64,000 bases of DNA. It comes from Clostridia bacterium. GTDB lineage: Bacteria > Bacillota > Clostridia > Oscillospirales > Acutalibacteraceae. Shown in pieces: positions 55,551 to 63,570 of the stretch. Numbering within the stretch: the stretch's first letter is position 1; each line of letters begins with the position of its first letter. Where the stretch lies: NCBI GenBank assembly GCA_017507805.1, contig JAFWAC010000015.1, forward strand, positions 186,001-250,000. The letters run 5' to 3'. A program made the translations under genes and the position numbers. The notes beneath the pieces were generated by a model that was not told the DNA's origin, did not search any database, and saw only the letters and a list, made by a program, of their open reading frames with translations.

Positions 55551-56429
55551 ATGGCCGGAAAGACCAATACTAAGCAGATATGCGTCTTTAAAACTCAAAA
55601 GGTGTTAATTGAGTTTATGGATGACACACGGTATGAATCGACGGCTATGGCGTGGCCTCATTCTACGATGTCAAGAATAAGAATAAATGTAAAGGATTAT
55701 AGTAAAGGCACCGGTGATTTAGCGGTTGATGCTTTTTACAATCTTTCACCTGAAGAGTTTCATAGGCTTCATAATGCAGTATTGAAGGCGAAATTGTATA
55801 CTACAAATGATTTTAATCGTTGTCAAAAGCATTTGGAAAGGCTACAAAAGATTAAAAAAGGGTATTCAAATAATGTTTGTGATACTTCATCTTTTAAGGA
55901 TATTAAAGACTTGGCATTGCAATTTAAGACAAGTGAGAACGAGTTGTTTAGCGAAGCGGGTGAACAAATAGAGACCGCTTTAGAAAAAATATCTGTTAAT
56001 AGATCGGATGATAATATTATTGATTCAATGATATCTGAATGTGAAGCTGAACTTGATGAAATAAAAAAATCTCGGGAATTATTTTCAGATATAAAGATGC
56101 TGAATTACGATAAATATGCAAATCCCGAAAATCCTGAGGAAAGACGTATAACGTCCTTTAAGGTGGTCTTTAATCCTAAAATGAATTATCCTTATTCCTT
56201 TACTGTATCAAATGGTTGGGGAGTACCTTATGTACTCAAACAAAAGGGTGTTTTGATTAAAGAAGGCAGCGCAAGATTTGTGAGTACGGTAAATATTTGT
56301 ATTGATGAAAAAAATCTTTTGCCAATGCTAAAAAGAGTCGAGGTGTTTCTACAGGCGATGACAACACACGGACTCAATAAATATTTTGAGACCGTTACAA
56401 ATCCAATTCTTTACAATGAGGTAGAGTAG
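55551..56429 (+). CDS. Unrecognised 292-residue protein
   Basis: Alternating beta and charged helix, with a C-terminal beta-rich region (RRITSFKVVFNPKMNYPYSF, SNGWGVPYVLKQKGVLIKEG). It follows recJ by 19 bases with a GGGAGTG site and precedes a terminator, so it ends the pcfJ-recJ operon. A nucleic-acid-binding role is a guess from context. Confidence 0.65.
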   Translation: MAGKTNTKQICVFKTQKVLIEFMDDTRYESTAMAWPHSTMSRIRINVKDYSKGTGDLAVDAFYNLSPEEFHRLHNAVLKAKLYTTNDFNRCQKHLERLQKIKKGYSNNVCDTSSFKDIKDLALQFKTSENELFSEAGEQIETALEKISVNRSDDNIIDSMISECEAELDEIKKSRELFSDIKMLNYDKYANPENPEERRITSFKVVFNPKMNYPYSFTVSNGWGVPYVLKQKGVLIKEGSARFVSTVNICIDEKNLLPMLKRVEVFLQAMTTHGLNKYFETVTNPILYNEVE

Positions 56430-56441
56430 TTTATATAGAAA

Positions 56442-56478
56442 ATGAGTCGTACTAAAATACGGCTCATTTTCTTTTTTT
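56442..56478 (+). terminator. Terminator of the pcfJ1-recJ operon
   Basis: AATGAGTCGTA (56442-56452) pairs with TACGGCTCATT (56459-56469) with one wobble, followed by a long T run. Confidence 0.85.
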
Positions 56479-56507
56479 CTTGAAAATGTTTTTTTGTTTT
56501 GTAAATT
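56477..56507 (+). promoter_or_regulatory. Element promoter motif, copy D
   Basis: TTCTTGAA (56477-56484) and TTTGTAAATT (56498-56507), overlapping the end of the terminator T run and preceding the mazF-like gene. Confidence 0.6.
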
Positions 56508-56536
56508 ATGAAAAACATTTTTAAGGAGAGTGCTTG

Positions 56537-56890
56537 ATGGGTAATAATGCAAGTATAAAAAGAATGGAAATATATATGGCAAAATTATTTTCGCAAGGGG
56601 GGTCTGTTCAGTGTGGAGAACGTCCGGTACTTATTGTACAGAATAATATTGGCAACGCAAATTCTCCAACAGTTATTGTTGTACCACTTACAAGCAAAGC
56701 AAAAAAGGATATGCCGACTCATGTTGAGATTCCGATTAAAAACGGCTTAACGGTTGAATCTGTTGCATTATGTGAGCAGATAATAACATTGCCTACAAAT
56801 AAATTAGAAAGAAAAATGGGAATGATTAGGGATAAAGGATTAACGAAAAAAATTAATGAAGCATTGAAAGTATCGTTGGGATTGATTTAG
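56537..56890 (+). CDS. MazF/PemK-like endoribonuclease toxin
   Basis: 117 residues from ATG 56537 (AAGGAG 8 bases upstream). The MazF core is visible in order: MEIYMAKLFSQ, the basic turn ERPVLIVQNN, NSPTVIVVPLTSK, HVEIPI, and the C-terminal VALCEQIITLPTNKL. It cuts mRNA at short motifs in known members. No mazE-like antitoxin is adjacent; the upstream gene is separated by a terminator. Confidence 0.88.
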   Translation: MGNNASIKRMEIYMAKLFSQGGSVQCGERPVLIVQNNIGNANSPTVIVVPLTSKAKKDMPTHVEIPIKNGLTVESVALCEQIITLPTNKLERKMGMIRDKGLTKKINEALKVSLGLI

Positions 56891-56909
56891 TTATTACATA
56901 AACGCAGTT

Positions 56910-56940
56910 TTCTTTAAATTTAATATCTTTTTTATAAATT
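56910..56940 (+). promoter_or_regulatory. Element promoter motif, copy E
   Basis: TTCTTTAA (56910-56917) and TTTATAAATT (56931-56940), preceding the second pcfJ gene. The leader then uses the same GGAGGTATTAAAATGAT start context as the helicase gene at 48588. Confidence 0.6.
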
Positions 56941-56977
56941 ACTATTGCATCTTAAAAATTTATATGGAGGTATTAAA

Positions 56978-59095
56978 ATGATTGGAACGAAAAAACTGGT
57001 AAATGAATATTTTCCAAAGCTTGGAGAATTACCGCAGAAAGCAATTGATGCGTTGCTTGAGGTGGCTAACGATGGCAAACTTTTGTATAGTCCGCATTTG
57101 AAAAGCGGGAGCAATAACGGAGGAACTTATTATTGCTTAAAATGTAAATCAACGGGTGAACTGCCCAAAGGAGTTTTTGCTTGCCCAAATTGCGGGAATA
57201 ACGATGTTAGAGCATATAGTTCCCGTAAATACGAAAGCAGAAAAAGAGGGGATATTCGTTTTGTACAGCAAATAGAAGATATGATTATTCTGAGAGATTT
57301 TAATTGGTGCGTTATAGAAAACGAAGTAGAAGGCCCCCATGCTGATATCAGCGAATATTCCAGATTCTTTATAAAAGATAACGAATATGTTGTATTTGAA
57401 TCGAGTACTTCTTATCGTAATAGGAATTATGAAACTTTATGGCAACGAAAAAAGAAAAATTTTGGAATTCATAGAAGTTATGCTGTAATTTATGAAAATA
57501 GCAGTGTGAAAGAAAGTACGGCTGTAGTTGGAATTTCTGATGTTATTGAAAATTCTTCTTATTTAATTGCTCAAAAACTTAATTTAACAAATGCAATAGA
57601 AAGAGAAGATGTGATGGAATTTCCTGATGTCGAGTTCCCCGATTGTGATTATTCGATTATTGAATCTATGGGAATATGTAATGCTATTGTAAAACACACA
57701 CCAATTGAAGAAGCAGAAGGCTTTAATAAGGTTCATTGTTGGTGTTCTATGTGCGGGAAGTTTTATGAATATGTAAAAGAGGGAGATTCATACAACTATT
57801 CGCAAAACCATTGTCCGCATTGCGGAAATTTAGATTATGTGTCGAAAAAGTATTTTAATATTATCATAGATGCGGTTGAAGCAGAGAATTATGTATTACT
57901 AAAGATATGCGGTGTTAGAAAATATAATCGTTTATGCGGTGAACTTCAAATAGGGATTGATCCTCAAACAGAAATTAGTTTCGAACCGCAATATACCGAA
58001 TATGTTTTGCTTTCTCCTGATGGTAGTATAAAAATGTTTGATGAGCAAAAAAATGAAATCAAAAAAATGTATACACCTAAAGATGATAGTCGTTGGGAAA
58101 AATTATCGGTATATTATACCGATAAGGCAAACAGCATAATTAAAGATAATAAAATAATGAAGCGTACTGGATACGCAGAAATGCTTGATGTGTGGCATAC
58201 TCCGAGATATTTTGAAATTTTAAAAGGTATGCCTGCACTGGAAATACTATCGAAAATGAAGGTTTTTACATTGGTACAGGATTTTCTTGGTATGGAATTA
58301 GAAGATATTCCTTTATATCTAAGAAAGGGCGGTAAAGAATGCAGACTTTCAACGCTTACAAGACCACAAATTAACTCTTTAAGGAAATCTCAGGTTAAAT
58401 TCAAATCCTTAATAACATACTTGCGTATTTTAAATAAAGACCCGAATGTTTTATATGAGGATTTTCTTAATATCTCAAATCGTTCTCACGAACGTCATGT
58501 AGCAGATATTATGAATGTGGGTATTCCCGGAATGACAGTGGCTAAAATAACAGATTATATTACCCGTGTAGATGATGCGCAATGTTGTCCGCCGACTGAA
58601 AGTATGCAGTTATGGTCCGATTATTTACGGATGTTAAAGACGCTTGAGGCGGATTTAACTGATAATAAACTTGTTTTCCCAAATTCTCTTAAGAGGGAGC
58701 ACGATAAAGCATCTCGTAAGGTAATGCAAATTAATAATGCTAAAACCGTAGAAAAATTTGCAGAAAAAGCCGCAGAAAATGAATGGCTTCAGTATAACGG
58801 TAAGAAATTAACTGCTATTATTCCAAAACAGGTGACAGAACTTTATGAAGAAGGAAGAAAACTTCATCACTGTGTTGGCTCGTATGTTAGTTATGTTGCT
58901 GATGGTACAATTATAATTGCTCTCGTAAGAAAAAATAATGCAATAAATGAACCGTATTGCACAGTGGAAATACGTGACAAGAAAATTGTACAGGTAAAAG
59001 GAATATCTAATGTTTCAGGTTTTAATTTATCTGGTGTTACAGGATTTATAAAAGAATGGTCTGCTGCTAAAGGCTTAAAAGTTGATGCAGCATAA
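56978..59095 (+). CDS. PcfJ-domain protein 2
   Basis: 705 residues from ATG 56978 (GGAGG upstream). Same layout as protein 1: a zinc ribbon (CLKCKSTGELPKGVFACPNC), a second four-Cys ribbon (CSMCGKFYEY ... CPHCGNL) and a C-terminal PcfJ domain with EEGRKLHHCVGSYVSY (Cys632). The two copies are only distantly similar. Role unknown. Confidence 0.87.
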   Translation: MIGTKKLVNEYFPKLGELPQKAIDALLEVANDGKLLYSPHLKSGSNNGGTYYCLKCKSTGELPKGVFACPNCGNNDVRAYSSRKYESRKRGDIRFVQQIEDMIILRDFNWCVIENEVEGPHADISEYSRFFIKDNEYVVFESSTSYRNRNYETLWQRKKKNFGIHRSYAVIYENSSVKESTAVVGISDVIENSSYLIAQKLNLTNAIEREDVMEFPDVEFPDCDYSIIESMGICNAIVKHTPIEEAEGFNKVHCWCSMCGKFYEYVKEGDSYNYSQNHCPHCGNLDYVSKKYFNIIIDAVEAENYVLLKICGVRKYNRLCGELQIGIDPQTEISFEPQYTEYVLLSPDGSIKMFDEQKNEIKKMYTPKDDSRWEKLSVYYTDKANSIIKDNKIMKRTGYAEMLDVWHTPRYFEILKGMPALEILSKMKVFTLVQDFLGMELEDIPLYLRKGGKECRLSTLTRPQINSLRKSQVKFKSLITYLRILNKDPNVLYEDFLNISNRSHERHVADIMNVGIPGMTVAKITDYITRVDDAQCCPPTESMQLWSDYLRMLKTLEADLTDNKLVFPNSLKREHDKASRKVMQINNAKTVEKFAEKAAENEWLQYNGKKLTAIIPKQVTELYEEGRKLHHCVGSYVSYVADGTIIIALVRKNNAINEPYCTVEIRDKKIVQVKGISNVSGFNLSGVTGFIKEWSAAKGLKVDAA

Positions 59096-59110
59096 CATAA
59101 GGAGAAGAAA

Positions 59111-59545
59111 ATGAAGATAAAAGTTGAACCTATTAAAGTTAATTATTATCCAGAGGTATGTGAGCTTTGTGGCGGTAAAGTTATTATCACTTCAAAAGAG
59201 GATATATCAGGTAAATGTTATTGTTGCGTTAATTGCGGAGCTTATGCAAAAACTTATATGGAAGAACCCGATAAAGCAATGACAATACTTTCGACAGAAG
59301 AAATGCACTCTTTAAGGAAAAAATGCTGTTCATTGTTCAGAAGTATATGGAAAAACGCAAAGGATTCCAAGAGAGTTCGCAAATGTCTTTACGGTTGGCT
59401 TGCAGATAAGCTAAAACTCGATTGTTCGGATTGCACTTTTAGTTTTTTGAATTTGGAACAATTAAAATCAGTAGAGAAAACGCTTTTAGAAGTAAGATGG
59501 AGAACGCCTGTTTTCGATAGAAATAGGCGCCTTTATTTTAGGTAA
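59111..59545 (+). CDS. DUF3268-like zinc-finger protein
   Basis: 144 residues. N-terminal four-Cys site (CELCGGKVI ... CYCCVNCGAYA) and a helical C-terminus (SLRKKCCSLFRSIWKNA). This matches the zinc-finger-containing DUF3268 family as I remember it. Coupled to pcfJ2 (16 bases apart). Confidence 0.7.
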   Translation: MKIKVEPIKVNYYPEVCELCGGKVIITSKEDISGKCYCCVNCGAYAKTYMEEPDKAMTILSTEEMHSLRKKCCSLFRSIWKNAKDSKRVRKCLYGWLADKLKLDCSDCTFSFLNLEQLKSVEKTLLEVRWRTPVFDRNRRLYFR

Positions 59546-59559
59546 AGGAGGCTGAAAAT

Positions 59560-60264
59560 ATGCCGGGAGCTTTTACTGATTTGGAACAAATCAAGAATCG
59601 TGCAAGAACGCTGGTATATGCAGACTATAAGATCGAAGAAAAATACGGTTTGCTTGTGCAGCATCCGTATTTCAGCACTGTATTAGATGGCGTTCAGGAA
59701 AACGGTAAAGTTGAATTGGTAGACATTCGTGTTCCTGAACAACTTGAGAAACTTAGAAAACATATATTGAAATCTATAGACGCTGTTACATCATACAGTC
59801 AGTTTATTATGCTTGTCAGAACACCGTATTTACCGGTGTTTTTTAAATTGACAAACAGGTTCTTAAGTCTGTATGATTTTTCGGTTTCACTGGCAACCAT
59901 TTGGACACTTGTAGAGTTTCCCAATTTAGATGTTAATGTTAGTAAAAATGAGTTTATTCGTTATTTTAAAATGTGCAGAAAAGACTATTTGATGGACAAA
60001 GAAGAATATAAAGCCTATAAGGAATTACCAGATGAAATTACAGTTTATCGCGGTGTGAATAGTGTTGGCAGAATATTATCTTTGTCATGGACTACTGATT
60101 TGGAAACGGCAAAATGGTTCGCCAAACGATGGACTAAAGATGGCAAGGTATGTAAAGGAAAAATTAAAAAAGAATATGTACTTGCATATTTTTTAGGACG
60201 CGGTGAATCTGAGGTTATTATTGAATTTAATAAATTGACCGATGTTGAAGAAGTGCCTTTTTAG
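59560..60264 (+). CDS. Putative mono-ADP-ribosyltransferase-fold protein
   Basis: 234 residues. The C-terminal half shows the order of the R-S-E class of ADP-ribosyltransferases: TVYRGVNSVG (Arg164), SLSWTTDLETAKWFA (Ser176-Trp177-Thr178), and RGESEVIIEF (Glu216 and Glu218). The N-terminal half is unknown. If active it would modify a host protein or nucleic acid using NAD. It ends where the next gene begins. Confidence 0.65.
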   Translation: MPGAFTDLEQIKNRARTLVYADYKIEEKYGLLVQHPYFSTVLDGVQENGKVELVDIRVPEQLEKLRKHILKSIDAVTSYSQFIMLVRTPYLPVFFKLTNRFLSLYDFSVSLATIWTLVEFPNLDVNVSKNEFIRYFKMCRKDYLMDKEEYKAYKELPDEITVYRGVNSVGRILSLSWTTDLETAKWFAKRWTKDGKVCKGKIKKEYVLAYFLGRGESEVIIEFNKLTDVEEVPF

Positions 60265-60285
60265 GTGAGAAAGGAAAATAGAATT

Positions 60286-60813
60286 ATGAACGATAATGTA
60301 AAAGCAATATTTAAAAAGTATGGTGAGAATGCTTTTCGATTAGGAGTCACGCATCTGTTTACAGTTGGTATTAGCAATCTTAAAGATATTGATGTTGAAA
60401 CAGTATGTGAAAAAATGATTAAAACCACACCCGAAAACTCCATAATGACGGGAGAATTTCGTGCTGATGTTTTGAGGTGCTCTGTTGAATTGGCAAAGGA
60501 ACCTTTATGGGAAGTGCTGAAGTATATTCAAACCAATATTGGAATAGATGGAGTAACGGTGCATCCCGGTATTGTTCTTAATTTCAGAAGAAACGCTTGT
60601 ATGGAAGAAATTATGACTTGTGTTGTGCCTGCTGATACGAGCGAGGACACTTTAGATAATGTCATAGAAGCAATTGAAAACAGATTGGAAAAATATGAAG
60701 AAGAGCATGGGAATTGCTACGGTTTTTCCTATTCTGACGCAATTTATGATTCTTTTAAAGAATCGAACATTCGTCCTGAAAGAATACCAATAGATAAGAC
60801 ATATTATGTGTAA
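60286..60813 (+). CDS. Unrecognised 175-residue protein
   Basis: Start ATG 60286 (AAGGA 10 bases upstream; an in-frame GTG at 60265 is also possible). Helical N-terminus and an acidic C-terminal helix (IEAIENRLEKYEEEHGNC). No family recognised. It ends 7 bases before the tRNA-like RNA. Confidence 0.65.
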   Translation: MNDNVKAIFKKYGENAFRLGVTHLFTVGISNLKDIDVETVCEKMIKTTPENSIMTGEFRADVLRCSVELAKEPLWEVLKYIQTNIGIDGVTVHPGIVLNFRRNACMEEIMTCVVPADTSEDTLDNVIEAIENRLEKYEEEHGNCYGFSYSDAIYDSFKESNIRPERIPIDKTYYV

Positions 60814-60820
60814 ATCTATA

Positions 60821-60978
60821 GTATGCGATGGCGGAATAGGTAGACGTACGAAAAAGGGGCAACAGTAGGGATATAAATCACTGCCCCGTGAAACCGAATA
60901 TTCGGGAGGAAGCGGACGTGTAAGGCGTGGATGCGGTGTCAGTTATATCATAAAAGGTGCAAATCCTTTTTCGCATAC
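60821..60978 (+). ncRNA. tRNA(Leu)-like structured RNA with pseudoknotted insert
   Basis: The ends form a perfect 8-bp acceptor-like stem, GTATGCGA (60821-60828) and TCGCATAC (60971-60978). Then come TG, a D-arm identical in form to tRNA-Leu (GCGGAATAGGTAGACGT, 60831-60847) and a T-arm AAAGG-TGCAAAT-CCTTT (60953-60969). Between D- and T-arms there is about 105 nt instead of an anticodon and variable arm. This holds a hairpin closed by GGGGC/GCCCC (60856-60886), with GATATAA in its loop (60870-60876) that can pair with TTATATC (60943-60949), an H-type pseudoknot. A small hairpin CCGA/TCGG sits at 60894-60905. CCA is not encoded. Confidence 0.65.
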
Positions 60979-61016
60979 AGATGATTTTGAAAATTTGAAA
61001 ATGGAAGGCGACATTT

Positions 61017-61355
61017 ATGGAAAATCAGCAACAGGAAATATTTAATATTATTCTAAAGGATTATTGTCCCGATGAAATGGAAACTTGGGAGAGCCTTGTA
61101 AGTTTTGATGTTGATACGAATATTATTGATGCTAAAGAAGCTTTTAAGGAAGCGGTAAGCGAATATGTATCGGCACATAAGTCAGATATCCCTAATGATG
61201 AGGATGAAGAAACAGAAAGCCTAACATGGGGCAAAATCTTAAGTTCTATGACGGATGAAGATTTCGCAAAACACGGGTTACAACGCAGGAAAGGCATAGT
61301 AAATACTATTATGACTTTAGATTGTGATGAAGAACCTAACATAGAGGAATGGTGA
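61017..61355 (+). CDS. Unrecognised acidic 112-residue protein
   Basis: Helical and acidic throughout (ETWESLVSFDVDTNIIDAKE, DEDEETESLTWGKIL), ending MTLDCDEEPNIEEW. GAAGG site upstream. No family recognised; it could be an antirestriction-type or toxin-inhibitor protein, but nothing shows this. Confidence 0.65.
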   Translation: MENQQQEIFNIILKDYCPDEMETWESLVSFDVDTNIIDAKEAFKEAVSEYVSAHKSDIPNDEDEETESLTWGKILSSMTDEDFAKHGLQRRKGIVNTIMTLDCDEEPNIEEW

Positions 61356-61365
61356 GGTGACAACA

Positions 61366-61599
61366 ATGGAAAAAGAACAAAATCCGATATATATCAATAA
61401 GAAACATAATGTTCGTTATTGGGAGGGTCTAGATAATTTAACTGAAGATTATGTTAGAGATCTTGCAGGTGCTAGCATTCCTGAAAAGAAATTTAAGGAA
61501 GAAACTATTATGACTCTTGCAAAAGATGTGCTTAGTTTTGCTGTAAAGCAACTTGAATCTAAAGGATGTAAATTTCCGTATGTTGATGAAAATTATTAA
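61366..61599 (+). CDS. Unrecognised 77-residue protein
   Basis: Start ATG 61366 (GAGGTGA upstream; GTG 61357 also in frame). Sequence includes YWEGLDNLTEDYVRDLAG and KDVLSFAVKQLESKG. It starts just after the previous gene ends, so it is co-translated. Function unknown. Confidence 0.6.
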   Translation: MEKEQNPIYINKKHNVRYWEGLDNLTEDYVRDLAGASIPEKKFKEETIMTLAKDVLSFAVKQLESKGCKFPYVDENY

Positions 61600-61616
61600 T
61601 AAGAGGAGTAATTTAA

Positions 61617-62036
61617 ATGAGAGCAACAGGAATCTTTAGAAGAGTAGATGATTTGGGTCGAATTGTAATCCCGAAGGAAATCAGACGTGTGCTAAAAATT
61701 AGTGAAGGATGCCCACTTGAATTCTTTACAGACAATAATGGGATATGCCTAAAGAAGTATCAGCCTTATGAAACGGAAACGTGGGAAAAAGCAAATAAGA
61801 TATTGTCGCCAATAATTAAAAACTTCGCAATTCTTGATGGCTATGGAGAAGCAGTTAAATGTAACGGAATTAAAGTAAAAGATGTTGAGGAAGCACAAAC
61901 TCGTGAAGATTTGATTGTCAAGGAATATTACCAGAACGGCGATAGACTTTCTTATCTTGTTTGCAGTAAAAGCAATGAGGAGACCAGAATTATTCTTGCT
62001 GGAGAAGTGCTTACAAAATTTCTTGAAGAAGATTAA
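61617..62036 (+). CDS. AbrB/SpoVT-like transcriptional regulator
   Basis: 139 residues. N-terminal swapped-hairpin AbrB domain: TGIFRRVDDLGRIVIPKEIRRVLKI and GCPLEFF; the C-terminal part resembles the SpoVT sensing domain. Known SpoVT regulates sporulation genes; here it is an element-borne regulator. Confidence 0.88.
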   Translation: MRATGIFRRVDDLGRIVIPKEIRRVLKISEGCPLEFFTDNNGICLKKYQPYETETWEKANKILSPIIKNFAILDGYGEAVKCNGIKVKDVEEAQTREDLIVKEYYQNGDRLSYLVCSKSNEETRIILAGEVLTKFLEED

Positions 62037-62051
62037 TAGGAGCGTAGAAAT

Positions 62052-62768
62052 ATGGTTGTAACTAATAAGGTTTATACACCTGAAATGTTTGTTGAAGCTT
62101 TAACAGGAAAGTGTGAGATTTTTGATGGAAAAGACCCGATTACGCAGATACACGCTTTTCTAAAAGCTGAAGGTATTGAGGCAGAAGGTCAGGAGTTCTG
62201 GGATTATCCTATTAACGAAATTGAACATATTCTAAGTGAAAAAATGAATGTTGTTCTTGTTGACGTTTCAGGATTTTATCTTGAAGATAAATGGGAAAAA
62301 CTGTTCAGGTGGTTTGAAATTACCGGATACGAAGAGAAGTTTCAAGATGATGCTAAAATGCTTTGTACTGAATACAAGGAATACTTTAGTATCAGTTATA
62401 AAGAATTTGAAGCAGTCAATAAGCGTACAGAATCACATAAAGATTTGATAATGCAAAACGAGGAGTATATAATAAAGCCTTTTAAGGATTGGTATGATAT
62501 ACTAAAGGAAGGCAGGCTTATGAGGCATGATATTGTACGGATGGCAAGGGATATTTATGCAAAAGGGAAAGATTATCTGTTTGCAATGAGGAAAACCAGC
62601 AATCCGGATACTCCTTATATTTCTCTTGAGTTCAATAAAGAAGGTATGCTAAAGTGCATAAGAAAAAAGGATTGTGTCCCGGTGACCGATGAAAAAGAAA
62701 GAGAGTTTGCCAAACGATTTGGTGAAGAAATTCTCAAGCCTTATATTTTAAATAAAACTGTTAATTGA
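62052..62768 (+). CDS. Degenerate PcfJ-domain protein (third copy)
   Basis: 238 residues. The C-terminal part aligns by eye with the PcfJ domain of the other two proteins (YIIKPFKDWYDILKEGRLM versus YLIVPPKDMQDLFEEGRKL). The hallmark Asn/His-His-Cys-Val-Gly-Ser-Tyr is replaced by RHDIVRMARD (158-167), so the conserved Cys is gone. The beta segment then resumes with YLFAMRKTSNPDTPYISLEF. The N-terminal 125 residues are unrelated and lack zinc ribbons. A regulator or inhibitor of the active copies is one possibility. Confidence 0.6.
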   Translation: MVVTNKVYTPEMFVEALTGKCEIFDGKDPITQIHAFLKAEGIEAEGQEFWDYPINEIEHILSEKMNVVLVDVSGFYLEDKWEKLFRWFEITGYEEKFQDDAKMLCTEYKEYFSISYKEFEAVNKRTESHKDLIMQNEEYIIKPFKDWYDILKEGRLMRHDIVRMARDIYAKGKDYLFAMRKTSNPDTPYISLEFNKEGMLKCIRKKDCVPVTDEKEREFAKRFGEEILKPYILNKTVN

Positions 62769-62769
62769 T

Positions 62770-62798
62770 TTGACATATTGTTTAATTCAGTATATAAT
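62770..62798 (+). promoter_or_regulatory. SigA-type promoter of the mntA-hepT pair
   Basis: TTGACA (62770-62775), 17-base spacer, TATAAT (62793-62798): perfect consensus. Confidence 0.85.
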
Positions 62799-62831
62799 AA
62801 AAACACGGAACAATGAAAGTGAGGGGTTACG

Positions 62832-63173
62832 ATGTGTACTAAATCTGAACTTCAGACAATTTTATCAACTACTCATAAGCGTTTACAGGAAATATTTGGA
62901 AGCAGATTAGACAATGTCTTGCTTTATGGTTCTTATGCTAGAGGTGACCACGATTCTGAATCGGATATTGATGTAATGGCTCTTGTTAATATGCCAAAAG
63001 AAGAATTAACTGCATATAGAAGATTAGTGTCTGATTTTTCAAGTGATATAGACTTGGAATATAATGTACTTCTATCTGTTACACTTCAGGATACTGAAAC
63101 ATTTAACCATTATCAAACCGTTTTGCCTTTTTATCAGAATGTTATAAGGGAGGGCATAAGTGTTGTACAATAA
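62832..63173 (+). CDS. mntA: MNT-type nucleotidyltransferase antitoxin
   Basis: 113 residues. Minimal nucleotidyltransferase motif YGSYARGDHDSESDIDV with the GS and two Asp (45 and 47). In type VII toxin-antitoxin systems MntA neutralises HepT by adding AMP to it. It overlaps the toxin gene by 14 bases. Confidence 0.9.
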   Translation: MCTKSELQTILSTTHKRLQEIFGSRLDNVLLYGSYARGDHDSESDIDVMALVNMPKEELTAYRRLVSDFSSDIDLEYNVLLSVTLQDTETFNHYQTVLPFYQNVIREGISVVQ

Positions 63174-63564
63174 AGAACAAGTGGATTTATGCAGATATCG
63201 TCTTGAAAAAGCAAAGGAATTTTTGAAAGATTCTAAGGCTACTTTAGCAATGGATATGTTTGATAATGCAGCCAATCGTTCGTATTATGCTATTTTTCAT
63301 ACAGTTCGTGCTTTGTTAGCACTTGATGGTAAAGATTTCAAAAAGCATTCAGGTGTTATTGCATGCTTTCAAATGGACTATATAAAAACAGGGATTTTTG
63401 AAAAGAATATGTCCGATATAATTAAAAGTGCTTTTGCTTTGAGACAAGGAAGTGACTATGTTGACTTTTACGTAATATCACATGATGATGTTCGTAAACA
63501 GGTAGAAGAAGCTGAAATCTTTTATAATAATGTAAAAGCATATATCGATAAGAAACTCAACTGA
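63160..63564 (+). CDS. hepT: HEPN toxin HepT
   Basis: 134 residues, GTG start 63160 (GGGAGGG upstream; TTG 63163 possible). HEPN domain with the RNase motif R-x6-H as RSYYAIFH (Arg40, His47). The RSYYAIFH tyrosine region is also where MntA AMPylates known HepT. The pair is a complete type VII system. Confidence 0.9.
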   Translation: MLYNKEQVDLCRYRLEKAKEFLKDSKATLAMDMFDNAANRSYYAIFHTVRALLALDGKDFKKHSGVIACFQMDYIKTGIFEKNMSDIIKSAFALRQGSDYVDFYVISHDDVRKQVEEAEIFYNNVKAYIDKKLN

Positions 63565-63570
63565 GTATAT

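Noticed and set aside
60821..60978. Ordinary tRNA-Leu, tmRNA or tRNA with group I intron
   Set aside because: No anticodon stem-loop can be placed after the D-arm. The D-arm and lack of a tag frame exclude tmRNA, and the insert is far shorter than group I introns and lacks their core motifs.
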